NCBI GenBank assembly: GCA_965233675.1
Contig: OZ247498.1
Coordinates: forward strand, 3,658,001-3,722,000
Length of the DNA: 64,000 nt
Source: SZUA-309 sp965233675
GTDB lineage: Bacteria > Pseudomonadota > Gammaproteobacteria > Pseudomonadales > Azotimanducaceae
Reading direction: 5' to 3'
The first letter of the stretch is position 1. Each line of letters begins with the position of its first letter. A program made the position numbers and the translations under genes. The notes under the pieces are model-generated. The model did not search any database and was not told the DNA's origin. It was given only the letters and a program-made list of their open reading frames with translations. Shown in pieces: positions 45,286-54,546 of this stretch.

Positions 45286-45799
45286 GCGCCTGTCCGGGTC
45301 GGCCGTCGGACGTTGAGACGGTCGCGCTCGCACGGTCCGATCCCGGGTTCCTGATAGTCTTCGTGGCTAGCGACAGAAAAACGGCCCGGTGGGCGTAACA
45401 AGCACGAAAGCATGATCGCGATAGGGGCTGAAATCCGAGTGGCATCATCGTGTCTCAACGTCGGGTGGCGCTTTTTGCGCGGCATGGAGGCGGCGGGATG
45501 CTACCGTGCTCACCGTTGTTCGCGCCGTCCCTGGAGCGAGGTTACACTTCGAGCCTGGCCCCAGGGCGGGCGTCTGTGCCCGCCCGCTCTCGCCTGACCA
45601 AACTGTGCTCGGCCCAGGAATAGGCGAAGAGGTAAGGAAGATGATTCACGGCATCCATGCCGCGGCGCCTTCATCCTGCGAAGCACCAGGGCTCGCGTCA
45701 CCGCAAATCGCCGGTAGGCGATTTGCTGCTCGCCCGTCGGGCGCGGTGCGCCCGACCCCACGTCCGTTCCGGACGCGGTTTCAACCCAACAGCTTCAGC
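45286..45799. other. Intergenic region with strong hairpins next to tmRNA
   Basis: Two perfect hairpins: GGGCGGGC/GCCCGCCC (45564-45585) and GCAAATCGCC, loop GGTA, GGCGATTTGC (45703-45726). They resemble REP-type elements but occur once each. Further GC-rich palindromes lie between them. No gene is supported. Confidence 0.5.
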
Positions 45800-45837
45800 A
45801 AAAACGAAAAAAGCCCCGATGGGGCTTTTTTCGTTTT
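45800..45837 (-). terminator. Rho-independent terminator of tmRNA
   Basis: Directly after the tmRNA CCA end. An 18-bp stem with GCCCC/GGGGC core and A/T-rich flanks (AAAACGAAAAAA against TTTTTTCGTTTT), loop ATC, ends in a T-run on the minus strand. Confidence 0.9.
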
Positions 45838-46194
45838 TGGTGGAGGCGGCGGGAGTTGAACCCGCGTCCGTTGGCGCTCGGCAATCGGCTCTACATGCTT
45901 AGAGTCCGTTTACTTATTTAGCCTCGAGCGACCCAACGGTCAGGGTGCTGTCAGCGAGCCCGATTGGTTTTAACGCTTCAGCCCCGGGCGAGACATCCAC
46001 GCGATCCTGCGTACTTTGCCGTCGATTTCTCCTCACAGGCCCGGATCATCAACGTAAGCGGGGTTTTTAGGCCGCTAGTGCGTAGTTTTCGTCGTTGGCA
46101 ACTATAAAAGTTACAGCGATTGTTTAACGAGAGTCACTACCCTCTCGGCATGCACCTTTTGCTCTGCTACCCCCGTCGAAGCCAAGTCGCCCCC
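45838..46194 (-). ncRNA. ssrA: tmRNA (SsrA)
   Basis: 357 nt, read on the minus strand. The 5' end GGGGGCGACTTGGCTTCGAC pairs with the 3' end CGCCTCCACCA to form the acceptor stem (one G-U pair). A tRNA-Ala-like T-arm (GGACGCGGGTTCAACTCCCG) precedes CCA. The tag frame encodes ANDENYALAA and a TAA stop. It releases ribosomes stalled on broken mRNAs and tags the product for proteolysis. This gene is a common integration target; its 3' end is repeated at 18105 and 39298. Confidence 0.97.
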
Positions 46195-46209
46195 GTAAGG
46201 TATGTGCTG

Positions 46210-46238
46210 ATTCTACCACGGACCCGAATACATCAAGT
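46210..46238 (-). promoter_or_regulatory. Probable sigma-70 promoter of tmRNA
   Basis: On the minus strand TAGAAT (-10) is preceded at 15-17 nt by ACTTGATG, which contains a -35-like TTGA. The 15 nt between TAGAAT and the mature 5' end fit a precursor trimmed by RNase P. Confidence 0.5.
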
Positions 46239-46352
46239 GATCCAGGTCTGCAGTCACCATAGGTTAGATGCGGGCATATTCGACAAGTTCAACCCTTGCG
46301 CGGCGAACATAGGCAGCTTTCATGCGCAAAGTGCAGCGATACCGGTCTGGAA

Positions 46353-49079
46353 CTAGGCCTGTCGGACGGCCAGACGCGGCGCGATGGCCTTCGTGGCGGC
46401 ACGGCTGCCGTACCAGGCCGTGAATTCAGCCGCATCCAGCGGACGGGCAAAGACATAACCCTGTCCGAGGTCGCAGCCCATATCTGCGAGCAGGGAAGCC
46501 TGGGCGTCGGTTTCCACGCCTTCGGCCACCACGGTGAGATCCAGGCTGTGGGCCATGCGCAAGGTGGAGTCGACGATCTTCCGGTCGCTCTGGCGCACGC
46601 ACATCTCTTCCACGAAACAGCGATCGATCTTCAGCGTGTGCAGATGCAGATGCTTGAGGTAGGCAAGAGAGGAGAAGCCGGTGCCGAAGTCATCGATGGC
46701 CAGGCGCACGCCCCGACTGGTCAGACGATCGAGCACCCGTCGTGCATGCTCCGGATCCTGCATGAGGGCGGTCTCCGTGATCTCCAGTTCCAGCCGGTCC
46801 GGGGTCAGACCATGCCAGTCCAGAATGCTCAGGATCTCATCGGCGAAATCGCCGTCGTCCAGATGGCGGGCAGAGAGGTTCACAGAGACGACCATGTCGA
46901 TGCCTTCCGCACACCAGCGCACATGATCGCGAACGGCCTGGTTCAGCGTGAAGCGGGTGATGGGTTCGATGAGATCCGATGTTTCTGCGACCGGGATGAA
47001 TTCCGCCGGCGACACAGGCCCGAGCTCCGGGTCCTGCCAGCGCACCAGCGCTTCCACGCCGACACAGGCACCGTCGCTCAATCGCACCTTCGGCTGATAG
47101 ACCATGCTGAGCTGTTCTTCGCTCACGGCGCGGCGCAGCGCACCGGCCAGCTTCAGGTTCCGGACCGTGTTGTTGTCCGCCTGGGCATCGTACATCTGCA
47201 CCCCATGGTGGCCGGCCTTCGCCGCATACATGGCCACATCCGCGCACTGCAGCAGCATGTCGCCATCAGCGGCATGTTGCGGGTAAAGAGAAATACCGAT
47301 GCTGCCGGTGAGTTCCAGGTTCATGGACCCGGCCGCCACCGGCGCGCGGACCCGTTCGAGGATCTGCTCTGCGAGCGCCTGAAGCTTGTCTTTGCCGCCG
47401 TGACGGACCACGAGCACGGCGAACTCGTCACCACCGATCCGGTACACGCGAACGTTCTTCGGCAGCGTGCGCCGCAGGCGCTTGCCGAGTTCGCGCAGCA
47501 TCTCATCACCCACCCGATGGCCGAGGGTGTCGTTCACCTTCTTGAAGCCATCCAGGTCGAGCATGAACAGCGCCGCCGTGCGCATGTTGCGCAGCTCTTT
47601 CAGGTTGCGCGCAAGCAGCGTGCGGTTGGGCAGACCGGTGAGCGGATCGTGCGTGGCCTGATGTTTCAGCACCGCCTGCTGGCGCTGCCGCTCACCCACA
47701 TCCCGCAGGATCACCGTCAACAGCTGCTCCGCGGCATCGCCGGCCGGAGAAATGGATACCTCAACCGCGGTGCGTCCGGCCTCGATTTCAACCGGCAGCT
47801 CCGTGCGTCCGGGTTCGATCACCTCGCTGAGCCCGGGCAGCAGGGATTGGAGGGCAGTGCCCGGCAGCGATACACCGGCACCGAAGAATTCCGCCGCGGC
47901 GGCATTGGCCTCTCTGATGGTGCCATCGGCTTCGATGACCAGAATGCCGTCGATGCTGGCCGAGAAGACGGCGGAAATCATCGCGCGCTCCTTCTTCAGC
48001 CGGAGTGCTGCCAGCAGGGCCGCCATGGTCTCCCGGTCAGCGAGCGCCGCCAGGGAAGCAACCAGACCCAGCACCGCGAACAGAATGGGTGCAGATACGT
48101 CGAGCAGCATGTTGTGCTCTGCCAGCAGATAGAGCGACAGAGCCACGGTCGCCGCTATCAGCGACAGACCGACCGCGAGTTGGGTAAACCAGCGCCGTCT
48201 GCCACCGGCAACCAACGCCAGGGCAATGGCGCCAAGCAGACCTGCGCCTGCCCAACCGGAGACGGGGACCGGAATGCCCTGACGCAGGGTCTCGTAGATC
48301 ATGGCCTGCACCGTCACACCCGGCAGGTTGCGGTGCAGGGGCACCGGCACGTTGTCGCCGAGCTCCAGCGCGGTGGAACCGACGAATACCCGCTTGCCGC
48401 GAATCTCCGAGGCTGGCACCAGTCCACGCAGCACGTCCACATAGGAAACAAAGGTGAAAGAATCCGGGGCGATCCGGAAATCGATGGGGTAGCTGCGGCC
48501 GGCCTCGAGCCCATTGCTTTCGGCGAGCACAGCGCCTGGCGAGTCGTATTTCCGCTCACCGAACCGGTCGGCGTGCAGAGCTTCCCGCACCAGACCTCCA
48601 GGCCCCGGACTGAGATTCACCAGTCCGAGTTCGGTGTTCCGGCTGAACTCGGCAAGGGGCTCCGTCAGCACCCGGCTGTGACTGTTGCCCACACTGGCAT
48701 CCTGCCAGAACACGGGCAGCACGATGGGGTAGTCCCTGGGTCGGGCAAGCGCTCGCGCCAGCACGGCGTCCGCGGAGAGATCATCCGAGGGCAGACTGAA
48801 ATCGATATCAAGGAATACGGCGGCCGGCTCCGAACCGCCCAGTCGCGTGAGTAACGCCGCATGGTGACTGCGCGACCAGGGCCAGGCATTGAGCTCGCGC
48901 AGACTTTTCGCATCGATGGCGATGATCAGGGCATCGCTCGGCACCGTTGTCTGCATCGCCCGCCAGCGGAAGTCCGCAAACATGCGATCCAACGGAGACA
49001 GCACACCAGCCACACTCGCCAGCAGGGTCAAAGCCAGGGCGATGAGTATGGGCGTGAATCGGCGAAGCTGTCCGGTCAC
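46353..49079 (-). CDS. CHASE2-GGDEF-EAL cyclic-di-GMP signalling protein
   Basis: 908 residues. An extracellular CHASE2 domain (residues about 25-290; IIAIDAKSLRELNAWPWSR) and three membrane helices at about 290-350 are followed by a PAS-like segment. The diguanylate cyclase has an intact active site (RIGGDEF, near residue 549). The phosphodiesterase has EALVRW near 676, NLSARHL, ITETALM, IDDFGTGFSSLAYLK and EGVET. Both catalytic sets look complete, so it may make or degrade c-di-GMP depending on the CHASE2 signal. It follows the FecR gene by 24 nt in an operon, a pairing often seen for CHASE2 proteins. Confidence 0.95.
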   Translation of the reverse strand: MTGQLRRFTPILIALALTLLASVAGVLSPLDRMFADFRWRAMQTTVPSDALIIAIDAKSLRELNAWPWSRSHHAALLTRLGGSEPAAVFLDIDFSLPSDDLSADAVLARALARPRDYPIVLPVFWQDASVGNSHSRVLTEPLAEFSRNTELGLVNLSPGPGGLVREALHADRFGERKYDSPGAVLAESNGLEAGRSYPIDFRIAPDSFTFVSYVDVLRGLVPASEIRGKRVFVGSTALELGDNVPVPLHRNLPGVTVQAMIYETLRQGIPVPVSGWAGAGLLGAIALALVAGGRRRWFTQLAVGLSLIAATVALSLYLLAEHNMLLDVSAPILFAVLGLVASLAALADRETMAALLAALRLKKERAMISAVFSASIDGILVIEADGTIREANAAAAEFFGAGVSLPGTALQSLLPGLSEVIEPGRTELPVEIEAGRTAVEVSISPAGDAAEQLLTVILRDVGERQRQQAVLKHQATHDPLTGLPNRTLLARNLKELRNMRTAALFMLDLDGFKKVNDTLGHRVGDEMLRELGKRLRRTLPKNVRVYRIGGDEFAVLVVRHGGKDKLQALAEQILERVRAPVAAGSMNLELTGSIGISLYPQHAADGDMLLQCADVAMYAAKAGHHGVQMYDAQADNNTVRNLKLAGALRRAVSEEQLSMVYQPKVRLSDGACVGVEALVRWQDPELGPVSPAEFIPVAETSDLIEPITRFTLNQAVRDHVRWCAEGIDMVVSVNLSARHLDDGDFADEILSILDWHGLTPDRLELEITETALMQDPEHARRVLDRLTSRGVRLAIDDFGTGFSSLAYLKHLHLHTLKIDRCFVEEMCVRQSDRKIVDSTLRMAHSLDLTVVAEGVETDAQASLLADMGCDLGQGYVFARPLDAAEFTAWYGSRAATKAIAPRLAVRQA

Positions 49080-49103
49080 CGGAACATCCTTTTCGTGGTG
49101 CGC

Positions 49104-50513
49104 CTAGGGAAACAGGCCGCGCAGCGCACCGCCCAGATCTTCGAGGCCATCGTCGAGGTCGAGCTCTTCGAGTGCGTCTTCCACGGTGGTATCCAGATTG
49201 TCGGCACCCGTATCGCCCAGCAGGTCGCCGGTGGCGCCGCCAAGATCGGCCAGCAGATCGCCGGATGCGCCACCCGAGTCACCGAGGAGATCGCCGGTTG
49301 CACCACCCGAATCGCCAAGGAGATCGCCGGTTGCGCCCCCAACCTCGCCGAGCAGGTCGCCCCCCGCGCCGCCCAGATCCGCAGCCAGGTCACCGGAGAC
49401 ATCACCCACGTCCGCCAGCAGATCACCGGAGGTGCCGCCTGTATCGGCAATCAACCCGCCGGATACATCACCCACGTCCGAGAGAAGATCACCCACAGGC
49501 GGCGCCAGGCCACCCGTGAGATCTCCGGCCGTGGTGCCGATGTCGGCGACCAGGTCACCTGCGCCGGCACCCACTCCGCTCACCAGATCGCCGGTGGTAC
49601 CACCCAGATCCCCCACCAGATCACCGGTGGTGCCGCCCAGATCGCTGACCAGATCACCGGTTGCACCACCAAGATCGGCGACTATGCCCGACGCCGAATC
49701 GGCTAGTTGTGGAACAACATCGTCCGTGTTCAGGTCCAGCGCACCCGTGGCGTCACTCAGCGTGTCGGCAATTCCCGTGTCCGGCAGTGTCAGCTCGGTG
49801 GCGACACTGTCCACCCGGGCCAGGTCTTCCAGCGTGGATTGATTGCGCTCATCCGTTGTGGACGCGATCGCTGTTTCAATGGCCCGGTTGCCTTCAGTTG
49901 CAGCGACCGCCGACCCTGCACCCAGGCTCGTGGATCGTCCGGCCATGTTCCTGCCGAGTTTGCGGACTTCGCCGGACTCGGTGGAAAACGCAACATCACC
50001 CGGACGCAGATCGACAGACTGAAGTCCGTCCGGACTGGTCACCAGCAGCCGCCCTTCGTGCAGCGCGACGGTTGCCCCCGATTCATGTACCACCACATTG
50101 AAGACCGTGCCTTTCACAACAGAGGTCAGATACGGCGTCTGCACTTCGAAATGCTCCACCGTTCTGCGATCGACGCTGAAAAAGGAGGTGCCCGCCTTCT
50201 GCAGGATGCGCTGGAAGAGGCCCGACTCCCGGGTCTCCGGCGAGTTGATGCGCATGATGGAATTCGGGGCGACGGAAACTTTACTGTCGGGTAACCGGAA
50301 CAGGGCGGAGTCGCCCGGGCCGGTTTCCACCTCAATCGGCAGACGATAGGCGGCACCTTCGCGTGGCAGGCTCACCTCGCGGGCGCCAGTCTCGCCGATC
50401 TCGAAAATTTTCGGTGAACCGGACAGGCTTTCAATGATGGCAGTCGCCGCTTGAAGCGACTGTCCACCCAGTGCTGTCAGGACGATCAGGATCGTCAATT
50501 GGATCAGTTTCAT
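49104..50513 (-). CDS. FecR-domain exported protein with long 11-residue repeat tail
   Basis: 469 residues, ATG with GGAGCAACCC. Signal peptide (LTILIVLTALGGQSLQAA), then a FecR fold at about residues 40-160 (GDSALFRLPDSKVSVAPNS, VKGTVFNVVVHESGATVALH cut to 20, EGRLLVTSPDG). FecR domains normally sense or bind a ligand and signal through the membrane; this one has no transmembrane helix after the signal. Residues about 270-440 are 15 tandem units of an 11-residue motif (see the repeat entry). An acidic C-terminus (LEELDLDDGLEDLGG) ends it. It is in an operon with CHASE2-GGDEF-EAL. Confidence 0.9.
   Translation of the reverse strand: MKLIQLTILIVLTALGGQSLQAATAIIESLSGSPKIFEIGETGAREVSLPREGAAYRLPIEVETGPGDSALFRLPDSKVSVAPNSIMRINSPETRESGLFQRILQKAGTSFFSVDRRTVEHFEVQTPYLTSVVKGTVFNVVVHESGATVALHEGRLLVTSPDGLQSVDLRPGDVAFSTESGEVRKLGRNMAGRSTSLGAGSAVAATEGNRAIETAIASTTDERNQSTLEDLARVDSVATELTLPDTGIADTLSDATGALDLNTDDVVPQLADSASGIVADLGGATGDLVSDLGGTTGDLVGDLGGTTGDLVSGVGAGAGDLVADIGTTAGDLTGGLAPPVGDLLSDVGDVSGGLIADTGGTSGDLLADVGDVSGDLAADLGGAGGDLLGEVGGATGDLLGDSGGATGDLLGDSGGASGDLLADLGGATGDLLGDTGADNLDTTVEDALEELDLDDGLEDLGGALRGLFP
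49195..49695 (-). repeat. Fifteen 33-bp units encoding an 11-residue repeat
   Basis: The protein reads GDLLGDSGGAT-like units, 11 residues each, in uninterrupted phase (variants GDLVSDLGGTT, GDLLADVGDVS, GDLTGGLAPPV). Nucleotide identity between units is imperfect, so the array is old but still in frame. Acidic, Leu-spaced and Gly-rich, with no Cys. Confidence 0.85.
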
Positions 50514-50722
50514 GGGTTGCTCCGGTCCCTGTTCAACTGCCCATACTAGGTTCAGTGCGCACGCGTGTTGTGACGGGTGTCACAGTTCGTCTGTGGCCTC
50601 GCACAGTACTCACAACTGCCCGCAAACGCTGCGCTTTTGCCGCACACAACCAAAACGTTTCCGGGCCTGGATACAGGCAGACTGGGGACTTGTTACCACC
50701 AGCGGCGCAGAGACTCAGATCC

Positions 50723-52300
50723 GTGTTCGTACCGAGACACAGCAGCCATCAGCAGACCCATAACAACCTCCGGCACAGGGCCAGCGCCCGTACCGGACGT
50801 GTACTGTTTGGCATCCTCTGCGTGCTGATCACCGGCACCGCACTGGCCGAACCCCGCTTCTCCGGCGTTGTTTTCGCCGATGATCCCGGCCTCTCGCCGC
50901 TGGAACTGCTGCCCGCCTATCAGGAGAACCTGGGTGCGGCGCTGGACGAAACGCTGGTCGCGCGACTCACCGGCACCTTCGCCGCCCGTTATCGGAATGA
51001 TGGATATCTGCCTCCGGCACCACGGATCGTGGAGATACGCCGCGATGCGGGCATTGTGGTGCTGGCCATGCAGGAAGCCCGGGTCAGTCAGGTGCGGGTG
51101 CAGGGCGACGAACCCCCGGCCGACGACGAATTCTGGTTGCAGGTGCAGGCGCTGAAAGAAATCCAGCCGCTCGGGCGGGCCGCGTTCGATGCGTGGCTCG
51201 CACGGGTGAACCGGACGGACATCAACGTTCAGGGCAGCCTGACCCAGGCCTCAGCCGGCTCCCATCAGTATCTGGCGACACTCAAGCTCACCGAACGGCG
51301 CTGGAATGCCCTGCTGCATCTGGACAACCGGGCACCGGCGGCGCTCAGCCGGGAAATCGCCCAGGCATCCCTCGGCTACCGGTTCGCGGACGAGCGCTTA
51401 GGCTATGTGCGCCTGGATGCGGCAGCTGCGCTCGATACCGACCGTCTCAAATACGTGGGCGCTTCCGGCGTCCACCGGCTCCGCCGGCGCGGCGAATCTC
51501 TGGAATGGAATTACGCCCAGTCCACCTCTTCGCTGCCGGTTGCCGGCTATGATCTGAACATCGACTACGATCGACGCCGCCTGGATGCGAATGTGGTGGT
51601 GCCGCTCGCGCGACGCACCCGACTTGCCAGCGAAGTGAGCGTTGGCCTGCATGTTTATGACCTGGATCAGGCGCTCGACACCGGCACCGAGCTTCGCCGC
51701 GACCGGATCCGCGCACTTCAGCTGGCTTATTCCGTGGGTCTGGTGCGAGGGGAGCGTCACCTGCATCGGCTCAGCCTGGAAGCCCGCCAGGGCCTCGACG
51801 CGCTCGGCGCCTCGTTGTGGCCGGACAGCGGCACCGTGGACGCAGACTTCCTGCTCAGCACCCTGAACTACCGCTATCAACTCACCGTGAATCCACAATG
51901 GCGCCTGCATGCGGACGTCTATGGCCAGATCACCGGCGACAGCCTGCCTGCATCGGAGCGCTTCTTCATCGGCGGCAATCGCCTCGGTGGCGCGTTCGAT
52001 CAGGCGACCCTTTCCGGAGACCTCGGCTTCGGCGGTCGGTTCACTGCGGAGCGTTCGCTGCCAATGAAATGGCTGGAATCGCCCCTGCTCGGTTATGCCT
52101 ACTACGACCACGCCTATGTGTGGTCCAACCGGGATCTCCGTCCTGCTGACGATGCAGGCTCCGCCGGCATCGGCGTCCGCGGTTCCATCGGCGGATTGTC
52201 TTTCAGCCTGGAAGGCGCGGTACCGGTGCAGAAACCCCAGACGCCGACCCTGCTGGACGATCAGCCACGGGTGTTCTTTTCCATCTCTCAACGGATCTAG
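50723..52300 (+). CDS. Outer-membrane Omp85/TpsB-type transporter (ShlB/FhaC-like)
   Basis: 525 residues from GTG 50723; a GTG at 50798 is the alternative closest to the signal (VLFGILCVLITGTALAEP). Residues about 45-165 form a POTRA-like region (LARVNRTDINVQGSLTQASA). The barrel (residues about 190-525) carries the conserved turn ERFFIGGNRLGGAFD near residue 415 and ends in VFFSISQRI. TpsB proteins secrete large TpsA exoproteins, but no TpsA gene with a TPS domain is nearby. It is divergent from the FecR operon, with 209 bp between the start codons, so the FecR-repeat protein is a conceivable partner. Inference. Confidence 0.85.
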   Translation: MFVPRHSSHQQTHNNLRHRASARTGRVLFGILCVLITGTALAEPRFSGVVFADDPGLSPLELLPAYQENLGAALDETLVARLTGTFAARYRNDGYLPPAPRIVEIRRDAGIVVLAMQEARVSQVRVQGDEPPADDEFWLQVQALKEIQPLGRAAFDAWLARVNRTDINVQGSLTQASAGSHQYLATLKLTERRWNALLHLDNRAPAALSREIAQASLGYRFADERLGYVRLDAAAALDTDRLKYVGASGVHRLRRRGESLEWNYAQSTSSLPVAGYDLNIDYDRRRLDANVVVPLARRTRLASEVSVGLHVYDLDQALDTGTELRRDRIRALQLAYSVGLVRGERHLHRLSLEARQGLDALGASLWPDSGTVDADFLLSTLNYRYQLTVNPQWRLHADVYGQITGDSLPASERFFIGGNRLGGAFDQATLSGDLGFGGRFTAERSLPMKWLESPLLGYAYYDHAYVWSNRDLRPADDAGSAGIGVRGSIGGLSFSLEGAVPVQKPQTPTLLDDQPRVFFSISQRI

Positions 52301-52412
52301 CAGACTCTGACCGCTCTCTTAAACGCGGTGTCCTTCGCGGTGCGGGGGTTGCCATGTTGCCGGTGCTTCGGCAGGATCGCGCCGAGTGGAGCCGAATAGA
52401 GAGGACTCGAGC

Positions 52413-52802
52413 GTGAGCGAAAAACTGATCGGCCTGGTGATGATCGTCGGCTGCGGGGTTTATCTGATTTACTCGGTCACCACGATAAACGGATATCTCT
52501 CCGACTCGGAGCAGGTGGACGGCCGTGTCGTGGCGGTCAGCAGTGGTATCGGCGCACCCTGGGCGACCGTCGAATACTCACTGGCCGACAACAGCCAGCA
52601 CCAGACACGCTTCAAGATGTCGGGCGATTCAGGAAGCAGCAGATATCGCGTCGGCGAAACCGTTACGCTTTACCACAATCATATCGACGGGAGCACCCGA
52701 CAGGCTTTCTTTCTCTCGCTGTGGTTCAGACCGATACTCGCGCTGGCGGGAGTCATTTTCGGCGGTGTCTTTGTCATGCGTGCCCTGAGCGGCCGCAGCT
52801 GA
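52413..52802 (+). CDS. Small membrane protein, DUF3592-like
   Basis: 129 residues from GTG 52413, after GAGAGGACTCGAGC; an upstream GTG at 52386 is possible. Two hydrophobic segments (LIGLVMIVGCGVYLIYSV at the start, ILALAGVIFGGVFVM at the end) enclose a soluble beta domain (GRVVAVSSG, ATVEYSLADNS, YRVGETVTLYHN), the layout of DUF3592 proteins. Function unknown. Confidence 0.75.
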   Translation: MSEKLIGLVMIVGCGVYLIYSVTTINGYLSDSEQVDGRVVAVSSGIGAPWATVEYSLADNSQHQTRFKMSGDSGSSRYRVGETVTLYHNHIDGSTRQAFFLSLWFRPILALAGVIFGGVFVMRALSGRS

Positions 52803-52822
52803 TCACATTCAGAGGGTTTGCT

Positions 52823-53764
<942 letters not shown>

Positions 53765-53795
53765 TCTCGGAGTCGCCCTGAATCCGGCCTGCTGC

Positions 53796-54383
53796 TCAGG
53801 TCTCCCGCCGCCGCTGAATGCCCGCCGTGAGTACGAGACGCATGGCCTCCTCGGCCCCGATGTCCAACGCGGTGAGGCGAGAGCGGGGCAGCAGCAGGGT
53901 CACGCCGCCAATCTGGTAACTCAACGGCACATAGACGGCCACCTGACCTTCAACCCCCGCCTCGACCAGCTTCTCAGGCGTCTCGTCCGTCACAAACCCC
54001 ACCACGCGGGCGTCGTTGTCAAAGAGATCGACGCTGACCACGAAGGTGCCGTCTGCTGGCCGGCGGGAAAAAAAATCCACGAAGTCACGGAGGGCGTTGT
54101 ATACGGTCTTCACCAACGGCAACCCCTCGAACACGCTCTGGATCCCGCTCCACAGTCGCCCCAGCAGAAACGAATTCACCAGCACGCCGACCGTGTAGAT
54201 TCCTGCCACCACCAGCACCAGCCCGAGCCCCGGCAGGTAGTACTGCTCCGGCAGAAGCAGAAGGAACAGCGGTTTGAACAGAGACTCCATGGCCCGCGCC
54301 AGCCAGATCACCACCCAGAGGGTCAAGGCGACGGGCACCACGGCGGTCAGGCCGCGTAGAAACGTGGTCGTAATCTGAGACAT
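53796..54383 (-). CDS. DUF502 family membrane protein
   Basis: 195 residues from ATG 54383 with GGAGAAGCAAAG. Two membrane helices near the N-terminus (GLTAVVPVALTLWVVIWLA, LGLVLVVAGIYTVGVLVNSF), then the DUF502 core (GLPLVKTVYNALRDFVDFFS, VAVYVPLSYQIGGVTLLLPR). Members occur widely in proteobacteria; their role is not settled. Convergent with the sulfotransferase gene. Confidence 0.88.
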   Translation of the reverse strand: MSQITTTFLRGLTAVVPVALTLWVVIWLARAMESLFKPLFLLLLPEQYYLPGLGLVLVVAGIYTVGVLVNSFLLGRLWSGIQSVFEGLPLVKTVYNALRDFVDFFSRRPADGTFVVSVDLFDNDARVVGFVTDETPEKLVEAGVEGQVAVYVPLSYQIGGVTLLLPRSRLTALDIGAEEAMRLVLTAGIQRRRET

Positions 54384-54546
54384 CTTTGCTTCTCCCTGGT
54401 TATCAGGCGCCCGCCGCTGCGCCCGCCCGAATACTGTCACCAACACATAACGTCATCGTAGCAATCCGTTCATCGATGGTGCCTATCTTCTCCCCGACGC
54501 GAGGCCTCGTTCTTAAATCAACAATCGAACAGAACGGGACAACATC

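Noticed and set aside
46296..48854. Very long plus-strand open frame opposite the CHASE2-GGDEF-EAL gene
   Set aside because: It has no domains and is the antisense of a well-supported gene. High GC makes such shadow frames common.
49195..49695. Repeat array read as a collagen-like or ice-binding repeat
   Set aside because: The 11-residue units lack GXY spacing and TxT motifs, so neither class fits.
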